From positions 3,244-11,347 of the forward strand of contig MFSY01000115.1 of NCBI GenBank assembly GCA_001785175.1: a stretch of 8,104 nt of DNA, read 5' to 3'. Both the position numbers and the translations under genes were made by a program. The notes beneath the pieces were generated by a model. That model worked only from the letters and a program-made list of their open reading frames with translations. It did no database searches and was not told the origin of the DNA. Origin of the DNA: Candidatus Muproteobacteria bacterium RIFCSPHIGHO2_01_FULL_65_16. GTDB lineage: Bacteria; Pseudomonadota; Gammaproteobacteria; Acidiferrobacterales; Sulfurifustaceae. Below, one piece after another: positions 1-7,208 of this stretch (the first letter of the stretch is position 1; every line of letters starts with the position of its first letter).

Positions 1-106
1 ACGCGTATTTGTTTCCACGGACGAGAATCAGCGGGTCCAGGTCATTGAAAAATTTCTCCCGGTCGCATTACACTTCCGACATCGCCAACCGCAACGGAGT
101 GGCGTC

Positions 107-348
107 ATGGACCGACTTCCAAGGATTGTGGCACCGGGGCAGCCCCCGCGCATCATCCAGCGCGGCAACAACCGTGGACCGCGCTTCTTCGCCGACGAGA
201 ATCACAGCATCCATCTGGATAGCCTGAAGGACGCCCCAAGCCGGCATGGCTGCCGGCGCTATGTGCGCTACATCAACCACGCCTACCGCCGCACTGACGC
301 GCTGTGGGAAGGTCGCGATTCAAATCAGCGTCGGTCGGCTCACGCTGA
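107..348 (+). pseudogene. Remnant of a REP-associated tyrosine (Y1) transposase
   Basis: The reading frame opens with MDRLPRIVAPGQPPRIIQRG and continues NNRGPRFFADENH, which is the typical N-terminus of the TnpA-REP / RayT transposases (family usually about 200-230 residues). After the segment ending HGC the sequence jumps straight to RRYVRYINHAYRRTDALWEGR, which in intact members lies some 40 residues further on, so the stretch carrying the NHVHLL-type HUH metal/nicking motif is deleted. Just after WEGR the frame breaks: the bases from 316 read RFKSASVGSR in another frame, resembling the usual RFKSALVDSE, and then hit TGA at 346-348. The C-terminal half is absent. This is seen directly by motif recall; the family name is confident, and loss of function follows from the deletion and frameshift. 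Bases 1-106 upstream show nothing I can identify. Confidence 0.85.
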
Positions 349-360
349 TCGCTTGATCCC

Positions 361-1068
361 ATGAATCAACTGTCCCTAGCATTTTCGTTTGCCGGCGGAG
401 TCGTCTCCTTCCTTTCGCCCTGCGTCTTGCCGATCATCCCGGGCTTCCTGGCTTACCTTGCCGGCGCCTCATTCCAGGAAGCGGAAGCCAAGCGCAAGGA
501 GATATTCCTGAACAGCGTATTCTTCGTGTTGGGGTTTTCCGTGGTGTTCGCAATTCTGGGGGTGATCCTGAATTCCATCCTCAAGGCGGTGGCCGCCGAT
601 GTCCAGATCTGGCTTTCCAGAATCGGCGGGGCCTTCATCATCTTCTTCGGGCTCTACCTCACCGGCCTGATCCGGGTGCCGTTCCTGGAACGGGAGCATA
701 AGCCCGAGGTGCAAACCCGGTTCGCATCGCGCTACTTTACCTCCTTCGTCTTTGGCGCGGCATTCGCCGCCGGCTGGACGCCGTGTGTGGGCGCCGTGCT
801 TGGAGGAATTCTGGGCCTGGCGGTGACCGCTCCCGGATCGGCCTTTACATTTTTGTTTGCATACTCGCTGGGCCTGGGACTGCCTTTCCTGCTGGTGGGC
901 CTGTTCACTCCTCAAGCATCCGCGCTCATCAGGCGTTACGCCTTCCTGCTGCGATATCTGAACATCGTCTTCGGATCCGCGCTGATCGCCCTCGGTGTCC
1001 TGGCCTTCACGCAAAGCCTCAACCTGATCGCCAATTTCGAGCTTCTTAACCGCTGGCTGCTGCGCTGA
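361..1068 (+). CDS. ccdA: CcdA/DsbD-type cytochrome c biogenesis membrane protein
   Basis: This is a 235-residue polytopic inner-membrane protein that passes electrons, via a cysteine pair inside the membrane, from cytoplasmic thioredoxin to extracytoplasmic thiol proteins. Both halves of the family signature are present: FLSPCVLPIIPGFLAYLAG (Cys21) near the N-terminus and GWTPCVGAVLGGILG (Cys142). About six hydrophobic segments are visible (roughly residues 5-35, 50-72, 88-106, 127-153, 161-183, 200-220), and the length is normal for CcdA. ATG 361 is the first start after an in-frame TGA at 346-348. No convincing Shine-Dalgarno sequence precedes it, and the transposase remnant ends 12 bases upstream, so the promoter lies inside or before that remnant or is weak. 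The stop overlaps the next start (TGATG), implying translational coupling. The partner gene suggests a DipZ-like job rather than dedicated haem maturation, since no ccm/ccs genes are visible. Confidence 0.93.
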   Translation: MNQLSLAFSFAGGVVSFLSPCVLPIIPGFLAYLAGASFQEAEAKRKEIFLNSVFFVLGFSVVFAILGVILNSILKAVAADVQIWLSRIGGAFIIFFGLYLTGLIRVPFLEREHKPEVQTRFASRYFTSFVFGAAFAAGWTPCVGAVLGGILGLAVTAPGSAFTFLFAYSLGLGLPFLLVGLFTPQASALIRRYAFLLRYLNIVFGSALIALGVLAFTQSLNLIANFELLNRWLLR

Positions 1069-2207
1069 TGATAAACAGCAGAATCATCCTGCTCGCAATC
1101 GTCCTGGGCGGAATCGCGGCAGCGATTTTTTATCTGGAATCGCGGAAACCGCCGCGCTCGACCGGGGGGCGGACGGCAGAAATCGCTCCACCGGCCACAT
1201 TTGCAACCAAAGAAAGACAGGCGGCCCGGGCGGAAAAATCAAAACAATACCCGGCGGCGAATGAGATTGTCAGCCCGGATGGTTTCATCAACACGGATTC
1301 GATATCCGTTTCCGAATTGGTCGGCAAAAAGGTCGTCCTGATTGATTTCTGGACCTATAGCTGCATCAATTGCCAGCGGACGATTCCCTATCTCAATGCG
1401 TGGTATGAAAAATACAGCGACCAGGGGCTGGAGATCATCGGCGTGCACACCCCGGAATTCAGATTCGAGCAGAAATATCAGAACGTAGCCGCCGCCGTCA
1501 AAAAATTCAGCGTCAGGTATCCGGTCGTGCTGGACAATCAACGCGCCACCTGGAACGCGTACAACAACCGCTACTGGCCGCAGAAATACCTGGTGGATAT
1601 TGACGGCTTCATTGTTTTCGAGCACATCGGCGAGGGCGGCTACGCCGAAACGGAAAGGAAAATCCAGCAACTGCTGGAAGAAAGGATGGCGGCGCTCGGT
1701 AATCAGATGGCGATCGCAAAGGAAATCGCCAGACCCAAGGGAGCGCCGGAGGTTGACTTCTCGAAGGTTGAAAGCCCGGAAATATATTTCGGCGCGGCAC
1801 GGAATAGATTCCTGGCCAACGGCCGGCCGGAACAGCCCGGCAGGCAAGCATTGAAAGAGCCGCCCAAGATCGCCGCCAATCAGCTCTATCTCGTCGGCGA
1901 TTGGGATTTCCAGGATGAATTCGCGGAGAACAAAAGCGGAAATGCAAAAATCATTTTCCGCTACCGGGCCAAGGACGTGTATCTGGTTGCAAACTCTGAA
2001 AATGGGGTTGAAGTCAAAATCCTGAGGGACGGCAAGGTTCCGGTGGCCGGCGCCGAACAGGATGTGGCGCGGGACGGCTCAGGCTCCGTCCATATCAGGG
2101 AAGACCGGCTCTACAGGCTTATCGAGGATACGGGCTACGGCGAGCACACCCTGGAGATAATTGTTAACAACCCAGGGCTTCGGGCATTCACTTTTACTTT
2201 TGGATGA
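1068..2207 (+). CDS. Membrane-anchored thioredoxin-family protein, DipZ C-terminal-like
   Basis: This 379-residue protein starts with a single hydrophobic anchor (residues 5-22), followed by a Pro/Ala/Lys-rich linker, which places the rest outside the cytoplasm. Residues about 75-205 form a redoxin/thioredoxin fold: LIDFWTYSCINCQRTIPYL carries the CxxC pair Cys99-Cys102, and YWPQKYLVD (Pro171) supplies the cis-proline region. The WTYSCINC signature is typical of the thioredoxin part of mycobacterial DipZ. The last ~110 residues (from NQLYLVGDWDFQDEF) resemble the beta-sandwich, carbohydrate-binding-module-like domain at the DipZ C-terminus. It begins inside the ccdA stop codon, with no ribosome-binding site of its own, so it is probably coupled to ccdA. 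CcdA would reduce the CxxC pair, which then reduces envelope substrates that are unknown here. Codons appear less GC-rich than in the translation genes. The fold is confident; the substrate and the sugar-binding idea are inference. Confidence 0.88.
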   Translation: MINSRIILLAIVLGGIAAAIFYLESRKPPRSTGGRTAEIAPPATFATKERQAARAEKSKQYPAANEIVSPDGFINTDSISVSELVGKKVVLIDFWTYSCINCQRTIPYLNAWYEKYSDQGLEIIGVHTPEFRFEQKYQNVAAAVKKFSVRYPVVLDNQRATWNAYNNRYWPQKYLVDIDGFIVFEHIGEGGYAETERKIQQLLEERMAALGNQMAIAKEIARPKGAPEVDFSKVESPEIYFGAARNRFLANGRPEQPGRQALKEPPKIAANQLYLVGDWDFQDEFAENKSGNAKIIFRYRAKDVYLVANSENGVEVKILRDGKVPVAGAEQDVARDGSGSVHIREDRLYRLIEDTGYGEHTLEIIVNNPGLRAFTFTFG

Positions 2208-2245
2208 TCACGGAAATCCGGGGTGGATAAATGATCGGGCGGGGC

Positions 2246-3751
<1,506 letters not shown>

Positions 3752-3754
3752 CGC

Positions 3755-4859
3755 TCAGACCCCCGCCTTCAGGCTCGCCTCGATGAACTTGTCGAGGTCG
3801 CCGTCCAGCACCGCCTGCGGATTGCCGGACTCGACGCCGGTGCGCAGGTCCTTCACGCGCGACTGGTCGAGGACATAGGAACGGATCTGGTGCCCCCACT
3901 CGATGTCGGTCTTGGTCGCCTCGAGCTTCTGCTTCTCCTTGAAGCGCTGTTGCATCTCGCGTTCGTAGAGGCGCGATTTGAGCATGGCCATGGCGGAGGC
4001 GCGGTTGCGGTGTTGCGAGCGGTCGCTCTGGCACTGCACCACGATGTTGGTCGGCAGGTGCGTGATGCGCACGGCGGAATCGGTGCGGTTGACGTGCTGG
4101 CCGCCGGCGCCGCTCGCGCGGTAGGTGTCAATGCGCAGGTCGGCCGGGTTGATCTCGACCTCCACATTCTCGTCCACCTCGGGATAGGCGAACACGGAGG
4201 CGAAGGAGGTGTGGCGCCGGTTGCCGGCGTCGAACGGCGATTTGCGCACCAGGCGGTGGACCCCGGTCTCGGTGTGCAGGTGGCCGTAGGCATACGGGCC
4301 GGTGAACTTGGTGGTGGCGCTTTTGATGCCGGCGACCTCGCCCTCGGAGAGCTCGATGATCTCGGTCTTGAGGCCGTGCCGCTCGCCCCACATCAGGTAC
4401 ATGCGCAGCAGCATGTTGGCCCAGTCCTGGGCCTCGGTGCCGCCGGAGCCGGCCTGGATGTCGAGAAAGGCGTTGTTGGCGTCCATCTCGCCCGCGAACA
4501 TGCGGGCGAACTCGATATCGGCGATCTGCTTCTCCAGCCGCCCCACGTCCACCGCCACCGCGGCCGCAACCTCGGCGTCGGTCTCAGCCCGCGCCAGCTC
4601 CAGCAGCTCGCCGGCCTCGCCGAGATCGGTCTCCAGGCGCGTCAGGGCGCCGACTTCCCGTTCCAGGCGCGCGCGCTCGCGCCCCACCTCCTGGGCGCGT
4701 GCGTGGCTGCCCCAGACCTCGGGCCGCTCCAGCTCGCGCCGGACCTCGTCCAGCCGTTTCTGTTTGGTGTCGAAGTCAAAGATACCCCCTGAGCGCCTGG
4801 GATCGTTCCTGCAAATCCTTGACCTTCAACAGCAGCGGATTCAATTCTTCGAGCGGCAT
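3755..4859 (-). CDS. prfB: Peptide chain release factor 2, made by programmed +1 frameshift
   Basis: RF2 recognises UGA and UAA stop codons and triggers peptide release on the ribosome. Frame 0 starts at ATG 4859 ([20 protein letters not shown]...) and stops at an in-frame TGA (4778-4776) after 27 codons. A +1 shift there continues from GAC 4777 ([20 protein letters not shown]...) for 340 residues, giving about 367 residues against 365 in E. coli. The stop-recognition tripeptide SPF is at about 207-209 and the catalytic GGQ ([18 protein letters not shown]) at about 252-254, both two residues later than in E. coli. A plain ORF call would begin at GTG 4687 and miss the N-terminus. The frameshift makes expression autoregulatory: low RF2 favours shifting. 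The upstream ribosome-binding site is weak (CGGA about 8 bases before ATG). It is followed by lysS after a 3-base gap. Confidence 0.97.
4776..4790 (-). promoter_or_regulatory. RF2 programmed +1 frameshift site
   Basis: On the minus strand this reads AGGGGG TAT CTT TGA, followed by C. The internal Shine-Dalgarno-like AGGGGG (4790-4785), one codon of spacing, the slippery CTT (4781-4779) and the UGA stop with a following C (a poor termination context) match the well-known E. coli prfB signal in every element. When RF2 is scarce the ribosome pauses at UGA, and the peptidyl-tRNA slips from CUU to UUU to continue in the +1 frame. Confidence 0.95.
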
Positions 4860-4887
4860 GGTGTTTCCGAAAATAGAAATTGTTGCA

Positions 4888-4908
4888 GCATGCTACCTCA
4901 AAGCATGC
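4888..4908 (-). other. Hairpin in the prfB upstream region
   Basis: A 7-bp inverted repeat, GCATGCT (4888-4894) and AGCATGC (4902-4908), with a 7-base loop sits between the unknown gene ending at 4931 and the prfB start at 4859. It could be a weak terminator for the upstream gene or an operator-like or leader structure for prfB. No U-tract follows directly on the minus strand (the bases after it read TGCAACAATTTC), and I see no convincing promoter hexamer pair nearby, so the role is open. Confidence 0.4.
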
Positions 4909-4930
4909 GTCAATTACAGGGCGGACGGCG

Positions 4931-5491
4931 TTATGCCACCTTCACGCCCAGCACCTCTCCGACCAGTTTTTTGGCGAGCCGGACGGCTTCCGGGGCCGCG
5001 ATCTCCATGACATGCTCGACCGCCCATTTGTTGTCCCCGCCGGCCATGGCCGCGTGCACCTTCTCGCCCAGGACGCGCAGGAAGGCGTAGCCCGGGCCGC
5101 GCGCGCCGTACTCGCACTCCGCGTAGTCCGCGCCGCGCGCGTTGAGCGCCGCGATGAAGCGGCCGGCGTGGTCGTCCCGACCGAGCGTATCGGACAGATT
5201 GGATTGCATGGTGTCCGCCAGCCGCCGGCCGAGGGCGCCGATGAAGCGGCCGCGGTCGGGCTCGCTCAATTGGCCGTGGACGATCCGGTCCGCGACTTGG
5301 ACCAGAAACGCGATCAGCTCGGTCATGACGGCGGCGATCTGGACGTCCGAGGCGAAGCGAAAACCTTCCTTTTCCATGCGCAGGGTGGCCTCCTGGGCGA
5401 TCTTCCAGAGATTGAAGGCCACCACGGACGCGCGGTCCTCGATGGTTTTCGGACCCTTGGTGCGGAAGCGGGTTTTCAGGCGCAGCGCCAT
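4931..5491 (-). CDS. Conserved-looking hypothetical protein, probably helical and soluble
   Basis: I do not recognise this 186-residue protein. It has no signal peptide or membrane segment. The basic start (MALRLKTRFRTKGPKTIEDR) is followed by long amphipathic stretches rich in Ala, Leu, Arg and Glu, suggesting mostly alpha-helix. The segment ARGADYAECEYGARGPGYAFLRVLG (about 118-142) is the most motif-like part. Coding is supported by an uninterrupted frame with GC-rich third positions like the neighbouring prfB. The ATG at 5491 has no Shine-Dalgarno sequence; a -10-like TAGAAT (minus strand, 5506-5501) lies 9 bases before it, which would fit a very short leader or leaderless mRNA, but no matching -35 was seen. 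The next internal Met is residue 39. It is codirectional with prfB but separated by about 70 bases containing a hairpin, so joint transcription is uncertain. Confidence 0.75.
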   Translation of the reverse strand: MALRLKTRFRTKGPKTIEDRASVVAFNLWKIAQEATLRMEKEGFRFASDVQIAAVMTELIAFLVQVADRIVHGQLSEPDRGRFIGALGRRLADTMQSNLSDTLGRDDHAGRFIAALNARGADYAECEYGARGPGYAFLRVLGEKVHAAMAGGDNKWAVEHVMEIAAPEAVRLAKKLVGEVLGVKVA

Positions 5492-5560
5492 GGCGGCTGT
5501 ATTCTATTAAATTTCACCGCAGAGAGCGCGGAGCACGCAGAGAAAAGCGGGCGAAAATTA

Positions 5561-5597
5561 GACAGGATTAACAGGATTTCTCAGGATTTACAGGATT
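5561..5597 (+). repeat. Short tandem array of CAGGATT units
   Basis: CAGGATT occurs four times, starting at 5563, 5572, 5582 and 5591, so the units are 9-10 bases long (GACAGGATTA, ACAGGATTTC, TCAGGATTTA, CAGGATTAC). It lies directly inside the left arm of the composite repeat and is probably part of that repeat family rather than a separate regulatory array. Confidence 0.75.
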
Positions 5598-5698
5598 ACT
5601 TCGAGAAATCTTTTAAGGGTACCTCTAAAAATCCCGTCTTACCGACCGCACATCGAGTTCACCGCGGAGACGGCCGCTCCTGCGCCTGTCATAAGGCA

Positions 5699-5725
5699 GG
5701 ACGAACGAGCGCAGCGAGTAGGGCT
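5699..5725 (+). repeat. 27-bp module, copy 1
   Basis: This stretch, starting GGACGAACGAGCGCAGC and ending TAGGGCT, recurs as an inverted copy at 6012-6038 with 26 of 27 matching positions. Copy 1 lies inside the composite repeat block. Confidence 0.75.
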
Positions 5726-5856
5726 ACAGGTTCGCGCCCGCGGCATTCGTACATCCTGTACAGCACAGAGGCGCGGAGTGATTGAAACGAAAACGAATTT
5801 TTCTCTGCGTGCTCCGCGTTCTCCGCGGTGAACACTCATAAAAGCTGGGCCTACAC

Positions 5857-5886
5857 GTGACGCCCGGCGCATGGCTCTGGCACAAT
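5857..5886 (+). promoter_or_regulatory. Weak sigma70-like promoter, probably the original one for the Sel1-repeat gene
   Basis: GTGACG (5857-5862, four of six -35 bases) and CACAAT (5881-5886, four of six -10 bases) are separated by 18 bases. They lie just left of the MITE-like element. If that element is removed in thought, the -10 box falls about 30 bases before the ATG of the gene now at 6127, with a ribosome-binding site in between. The hexamers are poor, so this rests mainly on context. Confidence 0.35.
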
Positions 5887-6011
5887 CGCGCCCATTAGCA
5901 GTTTGTTGAAAAACTCGTTTTTCAACAAACTGCGGTGCGGTCGAGGGACCGACCGCCATTTTTCATGCACGCAAGTGCTTGAAAAATGGAGCGAGCCGCG
6001 GACGACAAGGA

Positions 6012-6038
6012 AGCCCTACTTGCTGCGCTCGTTCGTCC
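6012..6038 (-). repeat. 27-bp module, copy 2 (inverted)
   Basis: This is the reverse complement of 5699-5725, with one mismatch (position 6021). It lies inside the MITE-like element, between its second and last hairpins, whereas copy 1 is in the neighbouring composite repeat. See the entry for copy 1. Confidence 0.75.
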
Positions 6039-6063
6039 CGATGTATGAAACGCGGCGAAGCGA

Positions 6064-6095
6064 GTTGAAAAATGGCCAGGACGGCCTTTTTCAAC
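6064..6095 (+). terminator. Terminator-like hairpin at the right end of the MITE-like element
   Basis: Arms GTTGAAAAA (6064-6072) and TTTTTCAAC (6087-6095) continue, past a bulged T, into GGCC (6074-6077) and GGCC (6083-6086) around the loop AGGAC. Read rightward it gives an A-tract, a GC stem and then TTTTT, which resembles an intrinsic terminator although the GC core is only 4 bp. It sits 31 bases before the Sel1-repeat start and could reduce transcription entering that gene. Termination activity is inference. Confidence 0.4.
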
Positions 6096-6126
6096 AAACT
6101 GTTAGACGGGAGCGGGTGAACCGACA

Positions 6127-6555
6127 ATGTCCGACATCGGCATGGACCTGGCGAGCGGCATCGCCGCCTTCGAGGCCAAGGAATTCGCCAAGGCGCTCAA
6201 GCTGCTCTCCCCGCTCGCCGAGCAGGGCGACCCGCAGTCGCAGTATCGCATGGCGATCATGTACCAGAACGGCCTCGGGCTCGTGAAAAACGAGCTGCTC
6301 GCGTTCAAGTGGATGCGCGCCGCGGCCGATCAGGGCCTGGCGCTGGCCCAGCACGGCCTGGGGTTCATGTATCTCAACGGCGAGTGCGCGGCCAAGGACC
6401 CGGCCCAGGCGGCGCGCTGGTTCCGCCTGGCGGCGCAGCAGGGGCTCGCCGGGTCGCAGCAGACGCTCGGCATGATGTACGAACATGGCCTCGGGGTCGG
6501 CCGGGACGAGGCCGAGGCGCGGAAGTGGTATCAGCTGGCGCGGGGCGGAAACTGA
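6127..6555 (+). CDS. Small Sel1-repeat (SLR/TPR-like) protein
   Basis: This 142-residue protein is built almost entirely of Sel1-like repeats: an N-terminal helix pair (IAAFEAKEFAKALKLLSPLA) and then three ~36-residue units at about 35-70, 71-106 and 107-141. Each unit has the A..G.MY.NG pattern followed by AxxW/F and AA-QG (for example HGLGFMYLNGECAAKDPAQA). Such repeats make alpha-solenoid scaffolds for protein-protein contacts; the partner is not indicated here. There is no signal peptide or membrane segment, so it is probably cytoplasmic. ATG 6127 follows a good purine-rich stretch (GGGAGCGGGTGAA) at suitable spacing. The gene stands alone: the repeat-rich region lies upstream, and the yqhA promoter lies downstream. 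A GC palindrome CCGCCGCGGCGG follows the stop at 6557-6568 but lacks a T-tract. Confidence 0.9.
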   Translation: MSDIGMDLASGIAAFEAKEFAKALKLLSPLAEQGDPQSQYRMAIMYQNGLGLVKNELLAFKWMRAAADQGLALAQHGLGFMYLNGECAAKDPAQAARWFRLAAQQGLAGSQQTLGMMYEHGLGVGRDEAEARKWYQLARGGN

Positions 6556-6575
6556 GCCGCCGCGGCGGTAATGGC

Positions 6576-6603
6576 TTGAAAGTTTCCGGGCGTCGGGGAT
6601 AAT
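6576..6603 (+). promoter_or_regulatory. Sigma70-like promoter for yqhA
   Basis: TTGAAA (6576-6581, five of six) and GATAAT (6598-6603, five of six) are separated by 16 bases, a good housekeeping promoter about 50 bases before the yqhA start. The -10 lies in a small symmetric sequence, GGGATAATCCC (6596-6606), which might bind a regulator, though it may be chance. Confidence 0.65.
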
Positions 6604-6654
6604 CCCGCCTACCATATCCCGCCACTCAGAATAAATTAGAGAACACCGATCACC

Positions 6655-7197
6655 ATGAAAAAAATCGAGCACGGCCTTGAAGCGATAATATTCAACAGCC
6701 GCTGGCTGCTGGCGCCGTTCTACATCGGCCTGGTCGCCGCCATCGGCATGCTGTTGGTGAAATTCACCGGCGAGCTCATCCACGTCGTGCCGCGGGTTTT
6801 CGTCATGAGCGAGAGCGAGATCGTGCTCGCCATTCTGACGCTCGTGGACATGTCGCTGGTGGCGAACCTGCTGCTCATCATCATCTTCAGCGGCTACGAG
6901 AATTTCGTGTCCAAGATTGACGTCGTCGGCCATCCGGACCGGCCGGAATGGATGGGCAAGGTGGATTTCTCCGGTCTCAAGCTCAAGCTCATCGCCTCGA
7001 TCGTCGCCATCTCCGCGATCGAGCTGCTCAAGTCCTTCGTCAACGTCGTGAACTTCACGCCCGAGCAACTGACCCTCAACAGCCCGCTCGGCTGGAAGGT
7101 CGGCATCCATGTCGCCCTGATAATCACCGGCGTGCTGTTCGCCGTCATGGACCGCATCGCCGAAAGCGGCAAGCACCCCGCCAGCCGGAAACGCTGA
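6655..7197 (+). CDS. yqhA: UPF0114 family inner-membrane protein YqhA
   Basis: This 180-residue integral membrane protein of unknown biochemical function belongs to the YqhA/UPF0114 family. Recognisable family features are SRWLLAPFYIGL near the N-terminus, MSESEIVLAILTLVDMSLV, FSGYENFVSKID (about 78-89) and KLIASIVAISAIELLKSF. Four hydrophobic helices are visible at about 18-38, 55-78, 107-127 and 145-165, with a charged tail (SGKHPASRKR). The protein is slightly longer than the E. coli one as I recall it, because of an insert before the last helix. It starts at ATG 6655 with a weak, distant AGAG upstream, and is driven by the promoter at 6576-6603. It converges with the flavoprotein gene, leaving only 11 bases between the stops and no room for a separate terminator. 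Confidence 0.95.
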   Translation: MKKIEHGLEAIIFNSRWLLAPFYIGLVAAIGMLLVKFTGELIHVVPRVFVMSESEIVLAILTLVDMSLVANLLLIIIFSGYENFVSKIDVVGHPDRPEWMGKVDFSGLKLKLIASIVAISAIELLKSFVNVVNFTPEQLTLNSPLGWKVGIHVALIITGVLFAVMDRIAESGKHPASRKR

Positions 7198-7208
7198 CCC
7201 GCATAACG

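Larger units (their letters stand above)
5513..5832. repeat. Composite intergenic repeat with 34-bp inverted arms
   Basis: The left arm 5513-5546 (beginning TTCACCGCAGAGAGCGCGGA) and the right arm 5799-5832 are inverted copies matching at 32 of 34 positions. A partial third copy in left-arm orientation, TTCACCGCGGAGA, sits at 5658-5670. The roughly 250 bases between the arms contain a CAGGATT tandem array, a small hairpin GTACA-TCC-TGTAC near 5750, and one copy of a 27-bp module shared with the next element. Apparent reading frames here give low-complexity peptides of the TAESAEHAEK kind and are not credible genes. CCGCAGAGA/CGCGGAG repeats of this style are, from memory, widespread between genes in many proteobacteria. 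Their function is unknown, and mobility is inference. Confidence 0.75.
5899..6101. mobile_element. 203-bp MITE-like hairpin element with terminal inverted repeats
   Basis: The ends are perfect 15-bp inverted repeats: CAGTTTGTTGAAAAA (5899-5913) and its complement (6087-6101). The 4 bases TTAG flank both sides (5895-5898 and 6102-6105), which looks like a target-site duplication. It has no coding capacity, as expected of a miniature inverted-repeat element moved by a transposase elsewhere. Internal structure: an inverted extra copy of the end (5918-5932) makes the left end a 17-bp-arm palindrome (5898-5933). Next come a 6-bp hairpin GCGGTC/GACCGC (5937-5956) and a hairpin with arms CCATTTTTCA/TGAAAAATGG plus GCAC/GTGC and a GCAA loop (5956-5989). 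The right end forms another strong hairpin (6064-6095). No family name is claimed; the repeats are seen directly, and mobility is inferred from the ends and flanks. Confidence 0.7.

Noticed and set aside
20..204. Repeated GACGAGAATCA at 20-30 and 194-204
   Set aside because: It is an 11-base match only, with no extension on either side into a convincing duplication; it could be chance or decay of the transposase region.
4880..5785. 301-codon plus-strand frame running through the unknown gene and into the repeats
   Set aside because: Its C-terminal part is only translated repeat (TAESAEHAEK, CAGGATT units), and its N-terminal part mirrors the minus-strand gene.
5513..5832. CRISPR array
   Set aside because: Repeats are inverted or only 7-10 bases long with no regular unique spacers, and no cas genes are in view.
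5876..5892. Sigma54-type promoter from TGGCAC near 5878
   Set aside because: The -24-like TGGCAC lacks the required -12 TTGC/GC element at the right spacing.
5903..6286. Plus-strand frame starting inside the MITE-like element
   Set aside because: It reads through hairpins of the element and then out of frame over the Sel1-repeat gene; the product is compositionally odd and matches nothing.
6091..7176. 361-codon minus-strand frame opposite the Sel1-repeat gene and yqhA
   Set aside because: It spans two well-identified genes plus their intergenic promoter, and its product is low-complexity (His/Asp/Glu/Gln-rich), as expected of a mirror frame.
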